64,000 nucleotides of DNA from CAYTYZ01 sp964442385 (GTDB lineage Bacteria; Patescibacteriota; Microgenomatia; UBA12405). Numbering within the stretch: the stretch's first letter is position 1; every line of letters starts with the position of its first letter. The translations under genes were made by a program, and so were the position numbers. Of the stretch, positions 35,351 to 44,717 are shown piece after piece. The notes beneath the pieces are model-generated. The model was not told the origin of the DNA. It did no database searches and saw only the letters and a list, made by a program, of their open reading frames with translations. The stretch lies in NCBI GenBank assembly GCA_964442385.1, contig CAYTYZ010000001.1, forward strand, positions 1 through 64,000. The letters are read 5' to 3'.

Positions 35351-36202
35351 TTATTTCAAAATACCAATATCAGACCCATGTACCACTAGCATTTCCAAGT
35401 ATTCCACGGGTTCTAAACTTAACATCCTTTTTTCCTCAACTTCTATAAACTTATTACTGCTAGTAAGTTCAAAAAACTTATAACCCAATCGTTTACTTAT
35501 GCCCACCACTGGGAGCCAATCCCAAGGCATAGCAGTAACAGGCCGCAAAGCCACTGCCTGAACTTCATTTTTCCACAACTTAGCAAAGTTCACTCCTATA
35601 CTCCCATTGCTAACATCAATCGATTCAAACACTCCACTTACCGGGTTAGACATTAATTGAATTTTTAAAGAATACAATCCAGGATGATCACGTAACAATA
35701 GCCGTCTTTTATTTTTTTCCTGGTATTTCATATATCTGTGTCTTTGCTTGTGCAATCTATTAGTATTCTCACTTCCAGGTTTAAAATAGTATTTTTCACC
35801 TGTCATTACATCACCCACACAAGCAGCTATCACCGCTTTACCATCAAATAGGCTAACCATACTACCAATTCCATCCGATTGTTCCCTTACAAAGGCCTTG
35901 GTGCCATCCAGTGGATCAATTGTAAACCAATATTTTTCCTCGCCACTGGGATCTTTTCTCAGTCCATTTTCTTCCGCTACAATTCCAGCCATGGGAAAAC
36001 ACTCTTCAATTATTTTAACAATTTCTCTTTGAGCACCATAATCAGCAGAGGTCACCAAATCTTCTTTTTTATACTTATTATCCTTGTCAGCCACCTCGTG
36101 CTCCTGTAGCTCTTTTTGGATTCTAACCACCGCTCTTTCCACCATCTCTTTCATCAAAATCCCAACCGCGCTTGGATGCATACCAGCAATTAACTCGTTC
36201 AT
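35351..36202 (-). CDS. Inositol monophosphatase/CysQ family phosphatase
   Basis: 283 residues. The lithium-sensitive phosphatase motifs are present: VAEENG, IDPLDGTKAFV (metal-binding Asp) and a C-terminal segment MPWDWLPVVGI (family pattern WD). Substrates in the family include inositol phosphate, fructose bisphosphate and PAP (CysQ). It starts inside the last four bases of sufS and ends two bases before sufU, so it is a true member of the SUF unit. A role in sulfur metabolism such as PAP removal is plausible but inferred. Confidence 0.85.
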   Translation of the reverse strand: MNELIAGMHPSAVGILMKEMVERAVVRIQKELQEHEVADKDNKYKKEDLVTSADYGAQREIVKIIEECFPMAGIVAEENGLRKDPSGEEKYWFTIDPLDGTKAFVREQSDGIGSMVSLFDGKAVIAACVGDVMTGEKYYFKPGSENTNRLHKQRHRYMKYQEKNKRRLLLRDHPGLYSLKIQLMSNPVSGVFESIDVSNGSIGVNFAKLWKNEVQAVALRPVTAMPWDWLPVVGISKRLGYKFFELTSSNKFIEVEEKRMLSLEPVEYLEMLVVHGSDIGILK

Positions 36203-37389
36203 ATTGAAAAAACTTTTTTAACTTCCTTTATGGCCGCAACCAGCTTGTCCACATCCTCTTTTGTTGAATACACCCCAAAACTAGCCCTGCTAGTTGCCGC
36301 TACATTCAAATGCCTATGTAGTGGCTGGGCGCAGTGATGCCCACTACGTACCGCCACCCCACTACGATTTAGTATTTCACCCACATCGTGGGCATGCACT
36401 CCCTCAATCACAAAACTAACTACAGACACACTACTCGGCGCACAAAATACCCTTACCCCATCAACTTTCTTCAATTCTTCCTTGCAGTATTTAACTAATT
36501 TCTGCTCCGCTTTCTGCACTTCTGTCCAATCCAACTTGTTTACAAAGTCCAATGCAGCCCCCAAAGCTATAACCTGAGCAATTGGTGGTGTACCAGCTTC
36601 AAACTTTTCAGGAACTGCTGCCCATGTAGATTCTACATCACCCACTTTGGCAATCATGCCTCCGCCCACCAAAAACGGCTCCATTTTTTCTAATAATTCC
36701 ATTTTTCCCCACAATACCCCTACCCCAGTTGGACCATACATTTTATGACCAGAAAAAACGTAAAAATCACAGCCCAAATCTGCTACGTCCACCTTCATAT
36801 GGGCCACCGCCTGGCAACCATCTACTATCACTATTAACTTTGGATTAACTTTTTTAGCTTGGGTAATTATTTGCTTCAAATCAACCACGGTACCAACCAC
36901 ATTACTAACCTGGGTAATCGCCAAAATTCCCACTTTTTTCCAATCGATGCTTTTCGTCACTGGCTCTAAATTACTATCTAATTCTAAAATTATAAATTTG
37001 CGGTTAATTTTTGTTGCGAGTCTCTGCCAAGGTACAAAATTAGCATGATGTTCCAATCTGGTAACCACAATATCCCCGTCTATTTTTGGCAAGGAATTTA
37101 CGACTAAATTTATGCTTTCTGTGGCATTTTTTGTAAAAATTATTTCTTCAGTTTTACCGCCAATTAGGCCGGCCACTTTTTCTCTAACTGCTTCATATTC
37201 TTCACTAGCCCTTTCCGAAATATCATAAACTCCCCGATGAATATTAGCGCTATATTCAGTCATATATTCCAGTTCTTTATCAATCACACTCTGGGGCTTT
37301 AGAGCTGTGGCTCCACTATCTAAATACACTAGATCCGGATGTTTCCTATAGATTGGAAATAAATCTTTTTGATTTCGTTTTAAATCCAT
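36199..37389 (-). CDS. sufS: Cysteine desulfurase SufS
   Basis: 396 residues, group II desulfurase. The PLP-binding lysine lies in FSGHKMYGPTGVGVLWG. The active-site cysteine lies in RSGHHCAQPL. It releases sulfur from cysteine as a persulfide for Fe-S assembly. TAAAAT ends five bases before the ATG and there is no Shine-Dalgarno sequence, so the mRNA is probably leaderless. It precedes the phosphatase and sufU. Confidence 0.96.
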   Translation of the reverse strand: MDLKRNQKDLFPIYRKHPDLVYLDSGATALKPQSVIDKELEYMTEYSANIHRGVYDISERASEEYEAVREKVAGLIGGKTEEIIFTKNATESINLVVNSLPKIDGDIVVTRLEHHANFVPWQRLATKINRKFIILELDSNLEPVTKSIDWKKVGILAITQVSNVVGTVVDLKQIITQAKKVNPKLIVIVDGCQAVAHMKVDVADLGCDFYVFSGHKMYGPTGVGVLWGKMELLEKMEPFLVGGGMIAKVGDVESTWAAVPEKFEAGTPPIAQVIALGAALDFVNKLDWTEVQKAEQKLVKYCKEELKKVDGVRVFCAPSSVSVVSFVIEGVHAHDVGEILNRSGVAVRSGHHCAQPLHRHLNVAATSRASFGVYSTKEDVDKLVAAIKEVKKVFSI

Positions 37390-37427
37390 GAGCTATTTTA
37401 CACCAAAAACCAGCTCATTCAGGGAAC

Positions 37428-37456
37428 TTGACTTTATATGTTTTAACTGATATTAT
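37428..37456 (+). promoter_or_regulatory. Promoter for the interrupted lipoprotein gene
   Basis: TTGACT (37428-37433), a 17-base spacer and TATTAT (37451-37456), ending 26 bases before the ATG. Confidence 0.7.
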
Positions 37457-37482
37457 AAGACTGTTAAATAAACAATACGGAT

Positions 37483-37842
37483 ATGGAAAAAAATGTAAAG
37501 ATAGTAAGTATATTAGCTGCTGGTATTACCACTATCGCTTTGGCAACTGGTTGTAGCAGTTAGGTTCCGCTTCAAAGAGAAGTACCTTTAAAAAATGTCC
37601 TGATTTCAACAAACTACAATCCTGCAAATGGTGAATGGGTAAACACAAGAGTTATCTTAAAACCAGCTAATGATGCCCCATATGAGGCACGTATGTTATC
37701 AAATGATGTTAAAAAGGTTGCTGCGATTACGGCACAAAACCCCCTTGCGACATTTTCCTGTAGGGTAAGAGAGTATGGCTATGCAAGAAGTTTGCCAGAA
37801 TACAGAACAGCGATCTGCGTAGTAGACAGTAATGGACAATAA
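37483..37842 (+). pseudogene. Small lipoprotein gene with an in-frame TAG after the lipobox
   Basis: The first 26 codons encode a signal peptide MEKNVKIVSILAAGITTIAL followed by ATGCSS, a typical lipobox with Cys24. The next codon is TAG (37561-37563). The same frame then stays open for 92 codons to TAA at 37842, encoding a sensible small domain with two cysteines (TFSCRVREYG and RTAICVVDS). A good promoter lies upstream. It may be a recent nonsense mutation, a sequencing error or a readthrough gene. The part after the stop has no suitable start codon near its beginning. Confidence 0.7.
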
Positions 37843-37851
37843 TTAAAGATT

Positions 37852-38706
37852 TTATATTTTCACACTCAATCTTGTCCTATTCCCGGGTTTCCAGTTTCTA
37901 GATTTTTCCTCTTCAATCTTGGTAATCTTGTCCAAATCAAAGCCTAGTGGCGGATAGCTTTTAGACCTCTCTCCACCCCTGATTTCACGAGCAATCTCTG
38001 GGTATTTTTCTTGTAAAAAAGTAAGAAAAACCGCCTCCCGCCTTGGAGGTCTCCATGCAACGAATTCTTTCATAATTTTCCCAATATCCGACTTATCTAA
38101 TTCCTGGTACCTAGACCTATGTACTTCATTTTTCATCCTAGGCTTCTTAGACCCAGCCTCAAATTGCCAGTCATCAAATGGTTTTTTAACTCTAACCTCT
38201 GGCATGCTCAGTTCTTTTTCAACAATATACAAGTTTATTGGTTTACCTCGTTCCAAGGATGTGCTTAGCCTTCTCATCGCCCCAACCCAAGGACCAGTAG
38301 AACTTGATAAATCTCTAAATTTTGCCATATACTCTGCACTCCTACTTAAAAGTAAATTAATTGTCATGGATGGCAAAAGATCAAGATTTGACAGATAATG
38401 CGGATCACGGGCTAATTTCGCATGCATGTCGTACACAAACACTCCCACACTTTCCATTATTGGGTGAACCCTTGAAGCAGCTAACTCTTTTCTTGGAAAC
38501 TCTGTATTTCTAAAATATTCCTCAGGACTTAATTTTTGTTCTTTTAGAAATTCCACGATTGCCAGGTAATTATCCACAATCCACTGTGGATCTACCTCGA
38601 CGATAGCCCCAATGGCGGCGTAGGTATCAATAGCACGAGCCAAGTTGGCTCTTCTGTCTTGAGTTTTATCTTTTAGTTTGTAAAATATTTCCGTTTCTGG
38701 CAACAT
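37852..38706 (-). CDS. Hypothetical protein, 284 aa
   Basis: No family recognised. It is soluble and helical (YKLKDKTQDRRANLARAID) with a basic C-terminal third. TAAAAT ends five bases before the ATG, implying a leaderless mRNA. It lies 31 bases downstream of sufD on the same strand, but the separate promoter suggests its own unit. Nothing in the sequence links it to Fe-S assembly. Confidence 0.65.
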   Translation of the reverse strand: MLPETEIFYKLKDKTQDRRANLARAIDTYAAIGAIVEVDPQWIVDNYLAIVEFLKEQKLSPEEYFRNTEFPRKELAASRVHPIMESVGVFVYDMHAKLARDPHYLSNLDLLPSMTINLLLSRSAEYMAKFRDLSSSTGPWVGAMRRLSTSLERGKPINLYIVEKELSMPEVRVKKPFDDWQFEAGSKKPRMKNEVHRSRYQELDKSDIGKIMKEFVAWRPPRREAVFLTFLQEKYPEIAREIRGGERSKSYPPLGFDLDKITKIEEEKSRNWKPGNRTRLSVKI

Positions 38707-38737
38707 GGGCTATTTTACTATAGTTTTTATAAAAATC

Positions 38738-39187
38738 TTACCCTAGCCAAGCCATCACAATAGTTTCCTTAGCCTCTGAAACAGTCATTCCCCTACTCTG
38801 CAAATAAAACAGCTGTTCTTTATCAAATGTCGATACACTGGCAGCATGGCTGGCCTTGACTTCATTACATTCTATCTCTAATTCTGGCACACACACGGCC
38901 AATGCTCCTGGACCCATTAATAAAACTTCTTGCTTTAAGTATCCATTAGCATTTACTGCCCCTTTGGCTATAATAATTTTACCCCTAAATTCCACATAGC
39001 CACCCTCATGCACTACCGCCTTTACATGCACTCTGCCCCTAGTTTCCGGCACCAAAAACTGCATATCGGTAGTCACAATTAGTTTGTCTCCTTTTTGAAC
39101 TTCAAACACCCCACCAGCTTCCATCTCTTGCCCTTTTTTATCCAAAGTATAAACATAATTTCCGGCTTTTATAATTTTATTTAACAT
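38738..39187 (-). CDS. sufD: Short SufD-like protein
   Basis: 149 residues that match only the C-terminal half of the SufB/SufD family: PELEIECNEVKASHAASVST and FDKEQLFYLQSRGMTVSEA. Full SufD is over 400 residues, so the N-terminal half of the beta-helix is reduced to about 80 residues. It probably pairs with SufB on SufC. It lies 81 bases downstream of sufB; the spacer contains a GC-rich repeat-like sequence. Confidence 0.85.
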   Translation of the reverse strand: MLNKIIKAGNYVYTLDKKGQEMEAGGVFEVQKGDKLIVTTDMQFLVPETRGRVHVKAVVHEGGYVEFRGKIIIAKGAVNANGYLKQEVLLMGPGALAVCVPELEIECNEVKASHAASVSTFDKEQLFYLQSRGMTVSEAKETIVMAWLG

Positions 39188-39208
39188 GATAATTTAGCTA
39201 TTTTTAAA

Positions 39209-39242
39209 GCGAAGCCCCCGCAGCAAAGCGAGGAAGTCGCGA
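39209..39242. repeat. GC-rich repeat-like sequence between sufB and sufD
   Basis: A GC-rich block (GCGAAGCCCCCGCAGCAAAG and following bases) in an otherwise AT-rich gap. It shares the GCGAAG / AGCGAGGA wording of the insert near tRNA-Ala at 61835-61862, so it may belong to the same dispersed repeat family. The match is loose. Confidence 0.4.
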
Positions 39243-39268
39243 GTTTTACAAAATAATAAATTATCATA

Positions 39269-40696
39269 CTACCCAACCGATCCTTCCATTTGCATACCAA
39301 TTAACCTGTTTAGTTCCACGGCATATTCCATAGGCAATTCTTTGACAATTGGATCCACAAATCCATTTACAATCAATGCCTCAGCCTCATGCTCTTCAAA
39401 CCCCCTGCTCATCAAATAAAACAATTGTTCTTCCGCCACTTTTGACACCGTAGCCTCATGTTCAAACGTTACCGATTCGTTAAATAGTTTATTAGTAGGA
39501 TAAGTTTCTGACACACTTTTAGAATCCATTATCAAGGCGTCGCATACCACTTTGGATTTGCAATTCTTAGCCCCAGGAGTTACTTGAATTAGTCCACGAT
39601 ATGTCGACTTGCCCCCACCTAAACTTATTGATTTAGAAATAATTCTACTAGTAGTATTGCTTGCCAAATGCACACATTTACCTCCAGCATCTTGATGCTG
39701 GCCTGCACCCGCCAAGGCCAAAGATAATATCTCACCATGGGCTCCTCTACCCTTTAAATACACACTTGGATATTTCATGGTTATCTGACTACCCAGATTG
39801 CCATCAATCCACTCCATCACCCCCATTTCATCAACTTCCGCTCGTTTAGTGACCAAATTAAATACATTTTTAGACCAATTTTGGATTGTGGTATACCTGC
39901 ACCTGGCCCCTTTGGCTACATATATTTCCACCACCGCGCTATGTAGCGAATCTGTGGAATAAATCGGAGCGGTGCAACCCTCTACGTAGTGCACCCTAGC
40001 CCCCTCATCCACAATTATTAACGTTCTTTCAAACTGACCCACATTAGCTGCATTAATTCTAAAATAGGCTTGTAGGGGCTGCTCAACCACCACCCCTTTT
40101 GGTACGTAAACAAAAGATCCACCACTCCATACAGCCGTGTTTAACGCTGCAAATTTATTATCACCTGCTGGAATTAATTTTCCAAAATACTTTTTTACCA
40201 CATCAGGGTATTTTATAACTGCCTCATCCATACCCAAAAATATTACCCCCTTATCACTCAATTCTTTTTTCAAAGATCCATAAATCACTTCACTATCATA
40301 CTGGGCCTTTACCCCGGCTAAGTACTTTTTTTCAGCTTCCGGTATCCCCAACCTATCGTAAGTTTTTTTAATATCAGGATCCACATCTTCCCATTCTTTT
40401 TCTACCTTACCCTGAGGCTTTAAATAATAAAAAATCTCTTCAAATTTTATTTTTGATAGATCAGCGCCCCAATTGGGCATGGCTTTTTTTAAGAAGACCT
40501 CATGGCCCGCCAATCGCTTTTCCAGCATCCATTTTGGTTCCTTTTTAATTCCAGAAATCTGCTTTACAATCTTTGGATTCAAACCTTTTTCAGTTTTAAA
40601 CACAGCGTGTTCAGGCATATAAAACCCAAACTTATATTCTGAAGTGATTTTACCTTTTTCTACTTCTTCGACTTTCTTTTTAGCAAATCTAGTCAT
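39269..40696 (-). CDS. sufB: Fe-S assembly protein SufB
   Basis: 475 residues, core scaffold component of the SufBCD complex. Family segments include AVWSGGSFVYVPKGV, YVEGCTAPIYSTDSLHSAVV, a histidine-rich stretch AGAGQHQDAGGKCVHLAS, and the C-terminal EATVSKVAEEQLFYLMSRGF. Its ATG overlaps the last eight bases of sufC. SufB, SufC and the short SufD form one unit. Confidence 0.97.
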   Translation of the reverse strand: MTRFAKKKVEEVEKGKITSEYKFGFYMPEHAVFKTEKGLNPKIVKQISGIKKEPKWMLEKRLAGHEVFLKKAMPNWGADLSKIKFEEIFYYLKPQGKVEKEWEDVDPDIKKTYDRLGIPEAEKKYLAGVKAQYDSEVIYGSLKKELSDKGVIFLGMDEAVIKYPDVVKKYFGKLIPAGDNKFAALNTAVWSGGSFVYVPKGVVVEQPLQAYFRINAANVGQFERTLIIVDEGARVHYVEGCTAPIYSTDSLHSAVVEIYVAKGARCRYTTIQNWSKNVFNLVTKRAEVDEMGVMEWIDGNLGSQITMKYPSVYLKGRGAHGEILSLALAGAGQHQDAGGKCVHLASNTTSRIISKSISLGGGKSTYRGLIQVTPGAKNCKSKVVCDALIMDSKSVSETYPTNKLFNESVTFEHEATVSKVAEEQLFYLMSRGFEEHEAEALIVNGFVDPIVKELPMEYAVELNRLIGMQMEGSVG

Positions 40697-41417
40697 TTAT
40701 ATACCCCTCAATTTCAATCTTTTCTACAATTTCATACCCGCCTGTTCTGATAATTTTTCCTTCTTCAACCACGTTTACCACTTCAGGTCTTATATACTTA
40801 AAAATTCTCGAGTAATGGGTAATTACCATTACGGCCATTTGATTTTCACCAGCAAGCCTCGCAATGGTTTTAGCAATTATTTCCAGAGCCTCTACATCGA
40901 GTCCTGAATCAATTTCATCCAAAATTACTAGCTTGGGTTTAGTCACCAATATCTGTAAAAGTTCCATTTTCTTTTTCTCACCACCAGAAAAACCATCGTT
41001 TAAACTCCTGGTCATAATATCCTTTGCCAGTTTTAGCTTATCAGCTTCTTCCTGCATCCATATTCTAAAATCTCCTAATTTCATTGATTTATCCTTATTG
41101 TGCAACTTGTAAATCTGCCATAGATAATTGCATACCAATAATCCTGCTATAGCCACCGGATATTGATTAGATAAAAAAATACCTGCCCTGGACCTTTCAT
41201 CAGCAGCCATCTCAAGTAAATTTTTATCCTCAAAAATCATGCTCCCATTTGTCACTTCGTAATTAGGATGTCCAGCAATTGTGAAAGCAAGGCTAGACTT
41301 GCCACTACCATTCCTTCCCATAAATGCCACTACTTGTCCTTTTTCTATCTCAAAAGAAACATTTTTTATTATCTCCTTACCTTCTACTTCAACCTTTAAA
41401 TTTTTTATTTTCAACAT
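40689..41417 (-). CDS. sufC: Fe-S assembly ATPase SufC
   Basis: 242-residue ABC-type ATPase. Walker A is GRNGSGKSS, the signature is GFSGGEKKKMELLQ, and Walker B is LVILDEIDSGLDVEAL. It powers the conformational change of the SufBD scaffold. TATAAT (41424-41429) ends six bases before ATG 41417, so this unit begins with a leaderless mRNA; TTGAAA lies 19 bases further upstream. Confidence 0.97.
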   Translation of the reverse strand: MLKIKNLKVEVEGKEIIKNVSFEIEKGQVVAFMGRNGSGKSSLAFTIAGHPNYEVTNGSMIFEDKNLLEMAADERSRAGIFLSNQYPVAIAGLLVCNYLWQIYKLHNKDKSMKLGDFRIWMQEEADKLKLAKDIMTRSLNDGFSGGEKKKMELLQILVTKPKLVILDEIDSGLDVEALEIIAKTIARLAGENQMAVMVITHYSRIFKYIRPEVVNVVEEGKIIRTGGYEIVEKIEIEGYIND

Positions 41418-41439
41418 CTGTCTATTATACTTGATTTTT

Positions 41440-41649
41440 CTACCTATATTTCAAGCCACCAGCCCCAGAAGCGGCAAGCAATCCACCCAAGGTCCTGGCT
41501 ATATTAAAAATAAACCTATGGGTAGGCGTTAACCTCCAAAGGTTGACGCCAAGTCCACTAAATATCATTGAGTGAGTTGCATTCGCTTCATGTGTACCAT
41601 CATAAGAGCCTGCACAAAATCCACCATAAATAATTTCCTTAACTCGCAT
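41440..41649 (-). CDS. Small hypothetical protein, 69 aa
   Basis: A glycine-rich C-terminus (ARTLGGLLAASGAGGLKYR) follows a polar N-terminus. No family recognised. TATAAT lies eight bases before the ATG, with TTATAA 16 bases further up, which favours a real leaderless gene. It sits between rfbB and sufC on the same strand. A chance frame is still possible. Confidence 0.45.
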   Translation of the reverse strand: MRVKEIIYGGFCAGSYDGTHEANATHSMIFSGLGVNLWRLTPTHRFIFNIARTLGGLLAASGAGGLKYR

Positions 41650-41672
41650 ACTTCCATATTATATACCCCAAC

Positions 41673-42671
41673 CTATTTTTTATAAAATTCTTCTGCTTTT
41701 TGCTTTAGTCCCTTCCACCAGTCCTGGTTATTTTCATACCACCCCACAGTCTTTTTTAGTCCACTCTCTAGTGTCTCTATTGGCTGCCAGCCCAGCTCTT
41801 TTCTAATTTTTTCAGATGATATTCTATAATCATCGTGCCCCTTTCTATCAGCCACATACTCTATCCAGTCTTCTGGAGATTTACCCATAATTATGGCTAG
41901 CTTTCTAACTATTTCAATATTTGCCTCCGGTTCCGCTTGGCCACCAATACAATACTCAGAACCGGGCACAGCCTTTTCTAGTATCAAATCTATGGCTTTA
42001 ACATGATCATCCACATAAAGCCAATCTCGAATGTTGTCACCCTTTCCATATACCGGGGCTTTTTTACCAATTAAAAAATTAGTTATAACTCTAGGCATAA
42101 ATTTTTCAGGATTTTGAAATGGTCCATAATTATTAGAACAATTGCTAATAGTTACAGGAAGCCCAAATGTGTGAAAATAAGATCGAACTATATGGTCAGA
42201 GCCCGCCTTTGAAGCCGAATAAGGGGACGAGGGCATATATCTGCGCTCCTCGTAAAAAAAGTCATTTTTATCCAGTCTATTTACGGACCCAAAGACCTCA
42301 TCAGTGGAAACATGGTGAAATCTTTTTATGCCTAATTTTAATGCAATTCTAAGTAAGGTGTGCGTTCCTAAAACATTAGTTCTGACAAAAATATCTGGAT
42401 CTTTTATAGATCTGTCCACATGGGATTCAGCCGCAAAATGGACCACGGTCTCACATCCAGCCATGGATTCTTCCACCACTTTCTCATCACAAATATCCCC
42501 TTTTACAAATTTATATCTTGGATCATTTTCAGCTTCTTCTAAACTGTCACGGTTTGCCGCATAGGTTACTGCATCTAAATTCACTATTTCTCTATCCGGA
42601 TATGTCTTTAAATAATATCGAATAAAAGCACTACCAATAAAACCTAGTCCACCTGTTATAAGAATTTTCAT
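41673..42671 (-). CDS. rfbB: dTDP-glucose 4,6-dehydratase
   Basis: 332-residue short-chain dehydrogenase/reductase of the extended type. NAD-binding TGGLGFIGSAF is at the N-terminus, HVSTDEVFGS carries the catalytic Thr-Asp-Glu, and YSASKAGSDH is the YxxxK site. It makes dTDP-4-keto-6-deoxyglucose, a precursor of rhamnose and other deoxysugars. No other rml gene is in the window. Confidence 0.95.
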   Translation of the reverse strand: MKILITGGLGFIGSAFIRYYLKTYPDREIVNLDAVTYAANRDSLEEAENDPRYKFVKGDICDEKVVEESMAGCETVVHFAAESHVDRSIKDPDIFVRTNVLGTHTLLRIALKLGIKRFHHVSTDEVFGSVNRLDKNDFFYEERRYMPSSPYSASKAGSDHIVRSYFHTFGLPVTISNCSNNYGPFQNPEKFMPRVITNFLIGKKAPVYGKGDNIRDWLYVDDHVKAIDLILEKAVPGSEYCIGGQAEPEANIEIVRKLAIIMGKSPEDWIEYVADRKGHDDYRISSEKIRKELGWQPIETLESGLKKTVGWYENNQDWWKGLKQKAEEFYKK

Positions 42672-42722
42672 ATAACTATATTACTTCAATTCTCCAATTT
42701 TATTACATGCTATTATTTAAAT

Positions 42723-43796
42723 ATGGACGAACCAACCATTCCTAACCCACCTATTGCCATACCTTCACAGACCCCAGCTCCAACTCCTATAGAAGCAGTA
42801 AAAATTAAGTATTCCCCTATCCTTTTTAGGGAAACTCAGGCACTAATAACAGAAATAGAAAATAAGTTATCTGGAAAAGTTTTAGTTTACTACACTTCAG
42901 GTTCTATTGTGGGTGATGATGTCAAATATTTTTATACCCATTTATCAGAAATAGGCTATCAAGACAAATTATATTTAATTCTTACCACCAGTGGAGGCGA
43001 TGGTCAAAGTGCCTATCGTATTGCTTCCCTGATTAAATCATTTTGTAAAGAATTGGTAGTAATTATTCCAGAAAAAGCGGCTAGCGCTGGTACTATGTTA
43101 GCTCTAGCCGGAGATCAAATAATGATGACTCCCATGTCCTATCTAACAGCTGTAGATACTAGTACCACTCATCCTCTAAATCCTAAAAATAGCGACAATA
43201 AACCAGTCAGTGTTGAACTAGAAGAAGTTCGCAGAGCTGTAGAAACTTTTGAAAAAAACAACAAGGATGAGCATGCCAATATTTACTCTACAATTTTTAG
43301 TTACATTCACCCCGTTGCCTATGGCAACATCTCCAGAGCATCTACCCTTTCAGAAACGCTTTGTCGAGACCTATTGCGTCTAAGGAATTCCCCTCCAGAC
43401 GAGGACCATATTAAACGACTTGTCAATCTTCTTAACCATGAATTACCCTCACATGCCTATCCAATAACCAAGGAAATTGCCAGATCTTTAGGAATACCTG
43501 TCTTAGACTCACCCAAAGATCTAACTGATTTACTTTGGAAACTTATCAATTATCTGCGTTTTTCATGCGAAAAAGTTGAAACAGAAATTCAGGAAACCAA
43601 ATTCCACACTGAAAAAATTATTAATTTTATAGAATCATTCGGACGTAAAACCTGGATCAGAAGTTCTAGACTGGAAAAACTAGAACCAACCATGAAAACC
43701 TGGACACCTCTAAAGAGTACTTACACCTGGGAATCAGCCCAGGAAAAGGAAATTGACGGTCAAAAAAAGCTGCAAATCAGTACCCTGGATTTATAG
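42723..43796 (+). CDS. ClpP-class serine protease (SDH proteinase family)
   Basis: 357 residues. The crotonase/ClpP-like core has LILTTSGGDGQSAYRIASLI and EKAASAGTMLALAGDQIMM; S121 in AASAGT is the likely nucleophile. This matches the serine dehydrogenase proteinase family, a cytoplasmic relative of SppA. A long C-terminal helical region is added. TATTAT ends six bases before ATG. Substrate unknown. Confidence 0.8.
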   Translation: MDEPTIPNPPIAIPSQTPAPTPIEAVKIKYSPILFRETQALITEIENKLSGKVLVYYTSGSIVGDDVKYFYTHLSEIGYQDKLYLILTTSGGDGQSAYRIASLIKSFCKELVVIIPEKAASAGTMLALAGDQIMMTPMSYLTAVDTSTTHPLNPKNSDNKPVSVELEEVRRAVETFEKNNKDEHANIYSTIFSYIHPVAYGNISRASTLSETLCRDLLRLRNSPPDEDHIKRLVNLLNHELPSHAYPITKEIARSLGIPVLDSPKDLTDLLWKLINYLRFSCEKVETEIQETKFHTEKIINFIESFGRKTWIRSSRLEKLEPTMKTWTPLKSTYTWESAQEKEIDGQKKLQISTLDL

Positions 43797-43826
43797 TTTT
43801 CAATATTAGGTAGTAAAATATAATTT

Positions 43827-44636
43827 ATGTCCTTAGAAATTTTGTCCTGGAATATTTTAAGTGGTGGTTTTAAAGACTATGCTAGTACCGAAGCCAAGCC
43901 ACCAAGGTTAGAAGGGATTGTACAAGTCACAAATGAAATTAAGCCTGATATTGTTAGTTTAGTTGATACTCACAGATGGACCGAAGTTTTCAGCCTAGAC
44001 GAACTAAGACAAATATTTGGATATCCTTTCGTACACACAGCAAAACTTGACGACCAAAGACTAATTGCCAAGGGACACGATAATGGAATTACTGTATTTT
44101 CAAAAGCTAAGGCAGAAATGAAAACAATAAGACTAGCTACTAGAAATGCTATCCAGGTTACAGTCGGTGGATATGATATTTTTTGTGCATATCTGGATGA
44201 CGACAACGAAGACACCAGATTGACCCAACTTAAAGTAATTTCTAAACTCATTAATTTGGATACTCCTATCATTATTATTGGGGACTTAAACACTTTCGAT
44301 GCTAGCGATCTAAAAACAACCAATGAAGGACTTGCCCAGTTGGCTAATAAGTTCCCAGGACCAATGCAAGGCCTGGCAAATCCACTCAATGAAATGAGGC
44401 GAGGCGAAGTGACAAAGCTGCTTGCCACTCTAGGTTTTATTGATTTTGGTAAAGATAGAGGCATGACAGTCCCAGCAAAATTATTTCCGCTGCCAACAGA
44501 CGGACCAATATTAAGATTAGACTATGCCTTTGGAAACAAGTTGGTAAAATCGGAAGATTTTAGAGTTCTAACTGATGATAAATTTGGAAATTTGTCTGAT
44601 CACTACCCTATTTGGATGCGGGTTTCCAAACTTTAA
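43827..44636 (+). CDS. Endonuclease/exonuclease/phosphatase family protein
   Basis: 269 residues of the EEP fold. Motifs in order are LEILSWNILSGG (metal-binding Asn), PDIVSLVDTHRW with His/Asp in place of the usual Glu, IIIGDLNTFDASD (Asp and Asn) and the C-terminal LSDHYPIWMRV (catalytic Asp-His). Members cut nucleic acids or phosphodiesters; this one has no signal peptide. TATAAT is two bases before the ATG. Confidence 0.82.
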   Translation: MSLEILSWNILSGGFKDYASTEAKPPRLEGIVQVTNEIKPDIVSLVDTHRWTEVFSLDELRQIFGYPFVHTAKLDDQRLIAKGHDNGITVFSKAKAEMKTIRLATRNAIQVTVGGYDIFCAYLDDDNEDTRLTQLKVISKLINLDTPIIIIGDLNTFDASDLKTTNEGLAQLANKFPGPMQGLANPLNEMRRGEVTKLLATLGFIDFGKDRGMTVPAKLFPLPTDGPILRLDYAFGNKLVKSEDFRVLTDDKFGNLSDHYPIWMRVSKL

Positions 44637-44655
44637 AAAATTTATAGTTTTTTCT

Positions 44656-44706
44656 GGAGCCCAAGACGAGAGTTGCCTGCCCGCCTCAGGCGGAAACGAG
44701 TGACCT
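44656..44706. repeat. Partial tRNA-Thr copy with palindromic insert
   Basis: 44656-44675 is identical to 44716-44735, the 3' part of the adjacent tRNA-Thr. At the T-loop the copy is interrupted by CCTGCCCGCCTCAGGCGGA (44676-44694), whose core CCGCCT-C-AGGCGG is a hairpin. A version of the following T-stem and variable region (CGAGTGACCT) continues after it. See the similar arrangements at 48204 and 61719. Confidence 0.75.
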
Positions 44707-44717
44707 ATCTATTTGGG

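Noticed and set aside
16806..37563. UAG recoded as an amino acid
   Set aside because: TAG ends several intact genes, for example at 14552-14554, 34306-34308 and 53530-53532, and no tRNA with a CTA anticodon is seen. The two internal TAG codons are better treated case by case.
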